Source: Bufo bufo
Taxonomy: Eukaryota; Chordata; Amphibia; Anura; Bufonidae
Length of the DNA stretch: 64,000 nucleotides
Reading direction: 5' to 3'
NCBI RefSeq assembly: GCF_905171765.1
Contig: NC_053391.1
Location: 109,404,644-109,468,643, forward strand
A program made the position numbers and the translations under genes. Below the pieces are notes generated by a model. It was not told the origin of the DNA. It made no database searches and was given only the letters and a program-made list of their open reading frames with translations. Of this stretch, positions 60,781 to 64,000 are shown in pieces. Each line of letters opens with the position of its first letter. Within the stretch, counting starts at the first letter, position 1.

Positions 60781-62639
60781 CAAATGTATTAAGGGTGTAT
60801 CTCACAATGACATCTGTATCAAAGGCTGCCAACTAAATGTATTGTGCCCAAACGAGGGTTTGTTTAACAACTGAATTTTACAGCAGTATATAAGCCTGTA
60901 ATTTCACACGTCCTGATGCTGCAAGGCCTGAAAATAGTGTTTTTTGTCAAAAAAGTGTGTTTTTAAAACCGCAGAAAATGATGGGCGTATTTCTAGCTTA
61001 AATTGCACACTGACTAATCCAAATGTTGTAGATTGCTAAAAAAAAGTTTTTTTGGTAACAGAATATGAAAGCTGTATATATATTAAACTTGAATTTAACA
61101 CTTGCAGATCAGGAAAATACTGTTTTTTGACAAAAAAATTTGTTTTTAAAACCACAGAAAATGATGGGTGTATTTCTAGCTTAAATTGCACACTGACTAA
61201 TCAAGATGTTGTAGTTTGCCCAAAAAATTGTGATTTGCAATGTCCCAAAAGCTCAGATGCAGTGCTGGTGCACTGAGCTTGCATAAAATGGCCGCCGCCC
61301 ACCTAACTAACAGAATTATAAAAGTTTATTTTTTTTGGTCAATGGGCTCAGGGCAGGGTAAAACGATTGTGCCCTGCACCCACACAACTATTTCTCTGTA
61401 GATCGCTGAGTTAGATTCTCTCCTATGCTCTCCCTGAAATCACAAGTCCAGCAGCATCCTCTCCTTACACTTGTAACAGCAGAGTGACATGCAGCGCTAC
61501 GTGACTCCAGCTTATTTAGAGGCTGGGTCACATGCTGCTCTGGCCAATCACAGCCATGCCATTAGTAGGGATGGCTGTGATGGCTTTTAAGGTCAGACAG
61601 TTAACCGCTTGTTGATTGGCTGCTCTGCAGCCTTTCAAAAAACACCAAGAAAGCGCCGAACACCGAACCCAAACTTTTACTGAAATGTTCGGGTTCGGGT
61701 CCGGGGTCCAAAAATCCTAAAGTTCGGTACGAACCCGAACTTTACAGTTCGGGTTTGCTCGATCCTACTCATGAGCTAAAAGTCAGTGGTTGCTGAGAAC
61801 CAGCATCATAATCACTGCAGCACAGGGCTTGAAAAGAGTCAAATCTAGTTGGGAAGAGTCCTGGTTTTTCCTAATCTCCTGGTCTCTCACCCATATGCTG
61901 ATGATTGTCAATTCTCTCTCCCTAGAGAGAAAGGGAGAAAACTCGGTAGATGACTGTCAATCATCAGCAGGTGGGCAGGAGAGCAGGAATTCATGAATAA
62001 CCAGGACTCTTCTCTGGTGGCCGTGACTCTTTTCCAGGCCCAGTCTGCAATGATTGTGATGTTGGTTCTCGGCAACCACTTACTTTATAACTTTTAAATG
62101 ACAGACCCCTGAAATCATCTCACCTCTCTGTACTTTATTCTGCCGTTGGTATGGGCTTGTTTAGAGAAAAAAAAAACACCACTACTCAATGGATGTATTT
62201 AAAATTCTGTCCCAATGGTGGCAGTGCCAGCAGTGTTAGGTCCAAGTCCGACGGGCCTCCAGTAATTCATAAAAGAAAATAATTACCGCAGCACTCTCTG
62301 TCTTCAGTCATATATGGTTTATTCACCAACCATGCAACATCACAGTATGGGCAGCATAAAGTTGATGACAGGTTCCCTTTAACTACTCCTTCCCTGTAAA
62401 ATAGAATACTCTCCCATAAGAGTCAAAGGTTTCCTCTCTATCCATTGTGTCTATCGACCATGCTGGCTGCTGTAGAGCATATCTCTAAATAATGTTAACA
62501 ACAGTTTAGGCAACATGGCTGCCCCCATAATCATGTTCAGAAATAGAATAAAAAATTTACAATGACAAAATAAAAATGGATTAGGAAAAAGGATATGTGT
62601 CACTATCTGGTTTTAAGAGGCCACCTTGGAGCCATAACC

Positions 62640-63434
62640 AATTTAAAAAAAAATCACATTTATTTTTTTCCTCTCCGCCTTTCATGAGCCATAACTGTTA
62701 TACTTTTCCATTCACATGGTTATATAAGGGCTTGTTTTTTGCAGGACAAGTTGTATATTCTAATGGCACAATATAATTTTCCATATAATGTACTGTAAAA
62801 TGGGGGGAAATTTTTGTCAGGTGAAGTTGAATAAAATGACAATTCCACCAATGTTTTGGAGTTTTTTTTATGGTATTCACTGTGCTCTGAAAATGGCATA
62901 GTTCTGCGGTTAGTACGATTATGGAAATACCTACTTTTTGTTAGTTTTAATTATGTATTACTACTTTTAAAAACATAAAAAAAATAAAAATAAAAAAACT
63001 TGCTTTGTGTCATCATATTAAAACACCAATAACTGTTCTATATTTCTGTCTACAACATTGTGTGGGTACTTATTTTTGTGGCGCAAACTGTAGTTTTTAT
63101 TGATACCTTTCTGAGGTACATATGACTTTTTTTTATCACTTTCTATCCTTTTTTTATCAATCTGGGGGGACGAGGAGATAAAAAAGAGATTCTGGCATTT
63201 ATTTATTTTTTCTGTTATGGCATTCATGGGATAAATATTTTATAATTTAATAGTTTGGACATTGTTAAACACAGCATTACCAATACCAGCTTTGTTTATT
63301 TTTTATTGTTTATTCATTTTCATACGTAAAATTGGGAAATGGAGTGATCTGTATTTTTAGACTTCATTTTTATATTTAAAAAACACTTTTTTACTTTTTT
63401 AGTCTTTCTGGAGGACTTGTTTGATCACTTATAC
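62640..63434. repeat. AT-rich repeat of the taaccccttaaggac type
   Basis: TATATAAGGGCTTGTTTTTT, GCAGGACAAGTTGTATATTC and later TTTTGTGGCGCAAACTGTAG match the internal parts of 43680-44710 and 47496-48160. The element appears to be interrupted by the retrotransposon tail that follows, continuing at about 63780. Confidence 0.55.
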
Positions 63435-63770
63435 CATAACATAGTAACATAGTAACATAGTAAGGCCGAAAAAAGACATTTGTCCATCCAGTTCGGCCTG
63501 TTATCCTGCAAGTTGATCCAGAGGAAGGCAAAAAAAACCTGTGAGGTAGAAGCCAATTTTCCTCACTTTAGGGGAATAAAAAATTCCTTCCCGACTCCAA
63601 TCAGGCAATCAGAATAACTCCCTGGATCAACGACCCCTCTCTAGTAGCTATAGCCTGTAATATTATTACACTCCAGAAATACATCCAGGCCCCTCTTGAA
63701 CTCTTTTAGTGAATTCACCATCACCACCTCCTCAGGCAGAGAGTCCCATAGTCTCACTGCTCTTACCGTA
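63435..63770 (-). mobile_element. Non-LTR retrotransposon 3' end (probably LINE-type)
   Basis: Starts with CATAACATAGTAACATAGTA, a short tandem repeat that on the minus strand would be the 3' tail (TATGTTACTATGTTA). Then AAAAAAGACATTTGTCCATC and CAGTTCGGCCTGTTATCC and a conserved non-coding part ending near 63770. A repeat with this tail is widespread in frog genomes. 5'-truncated, as usual for LINEs. Family not fixed. Confidence 0.6.
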
Positions 63771-63869
63771 AATAACTAATTCTAATATGGCAGTCTACAG
63801 TATTGTTTTCTGTGGTGAGGAAGATTGCAATAGCAAACCTGGCTGCAATGAAAACTGACTGCCCCCTCC

Positions 63870-64000
63870 CTTAACCCCTTCCCGACTGCCATACGGCTAT
63901 ATACGTGCTATTTGCACAGGTCCCGTGCAGCTAGCACGTGTATAGACGTCATGGCAGCTCTTTAATCCAAGCGCAGCAAAACGCTTGGATTAAAGCTTCT
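63870..64000. repeat. Start of another repeat, cut by window end
   Basis: TTAACCCCTTCCCGACTGCC resembles the ends of the taaccccttaaggac group, followed by hairpin words GTGCAGCTAGCACG and AATCCAAGCGCAGCAAAACG-CTTGGATT. It continues beyond base 64000. Confidence 0.45.

Larger units (their letters stand above)
56303..61767 (-). mobile_element. hAT transposon, autonomous-type but decayed
   Basis: 5465 bp between exact 8-bp duplications CTCATGAG (56295-56302, 61768-61775). Ends TAGAGTTGAG and, on the other strand, TAGGATCGAG. Subterminal GTTCGGGTTCG and CCGAACCCGAAC repeats on both sides. It carries a decayed transposase gene on the minus strand and a 103-bp tandem array. The TAGAGATGAGCGAA MITEs at 5319 and elsewhere could be its non-autonomous relatives. 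Confidence 0.92.
56207..62382. mobile_element. T2-type (TTAA) element split by a hAT transposon
   Basis: TTAAAGGGAACCTGTCATCA at 56207 and the complementary end at 62382 (TGATGACAGGTTCCCTTTAA) are perfect inverted repeats, followed inward by ACTTTATGCTG/CAGCATAAAGT. TTAA lies at both edges and the ends fit the TTAAAGGRR consensus of T2 elements. Its own length is about 700 bp without the hAT. No transposase of its own. Confidence 0.85.

Overview
This is eukaryotic, vertebrate genomic DNA, most likely from an anuran amphibian. The genes have short coding exons with GT/AG splice sites and large introns. The repeats are of kinds typical of frog genomes: T2-type elements with TTAA target sites and TTAAAGGRR-like ends, many palindromic MITEs, hAT elements with 8-bp target duplications, Tc1/mariner elements with long IR/DR ends, and an intact-looking DIRS retrotransposon. 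The species cannot be named from the sequence alone. No bacterial genes, CRISPR arrays, rRNA or tRNA genes were recognised.

Two host genes can be read. (1) The 3' end of an animal haem peroxidase gene (MPO/EPO/LPO group) lies on the + strand from base 1 to about 3231, in five exons, with a possible further 3' exon at 12938 and an AATAAA at 13221. (2) A complete CIDEB gene lies on the - strand, with start codon at 45903, stop at 21825, five coding exons and 217 codons. It runs towards the peroxidase gene, so the two are convergent. Its introns have been expanded to about 24 kb by transposons. A DR1/HNF4-like motif lies about 100 bp upstream of its start codon.

Region by region: 1-3.2 kb, peroxidase exons with small hAT and palindromic MITEs between them. 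3.3-13 kb, hAT MITEs, a solo LTR inside a MITE (6240-7380), and a DD34E Tc1 copy (7754-10939) split by a DD37E Tc1/mariner element (8399-9961). 13-21 kb, T2-type and hAT elements, two minisatellites carried inside a hAT element, and palindromes. 21.8-45.9 kb, the CIDEB gene, whose introns hold a 15-bp-flanked fold-back (24.8-26.1 kb), a set of nested palindromes (26.4-29.1 kb), a satellite split by a hAT element (34.6-36.1 kb), a second Tc1 copy (37.2-38.8 kb) and another Tc1/mariner element (42.0-43.6 kb). 46-50 kb, palindromic MITEs and a third Tc1 copy. 50.4-56.2 kb, a DIRS element with complete ends and open frames. 56.2-62.4 kb, a decayed autonomous hAT inside a T2-type element. 62.6-64 kb, more repeats, including a non-LTR retrotransposon tail.

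The two host genes have no evident joint function. CIDEB works on lipid droplets and lipoprotein loading, mainly in liver. The peroxidase is a secreted or granule haem enzyme. Most of the window is layered mobile DNA, and the nesting order gives a relative history of insertion. The most notable items are the DIRS element, whose gag and tyrosine recombinase are one unbroken frame running across the whole reverse transcriptase gene, and the nested and direct-repeat-flanked fold-back structures.
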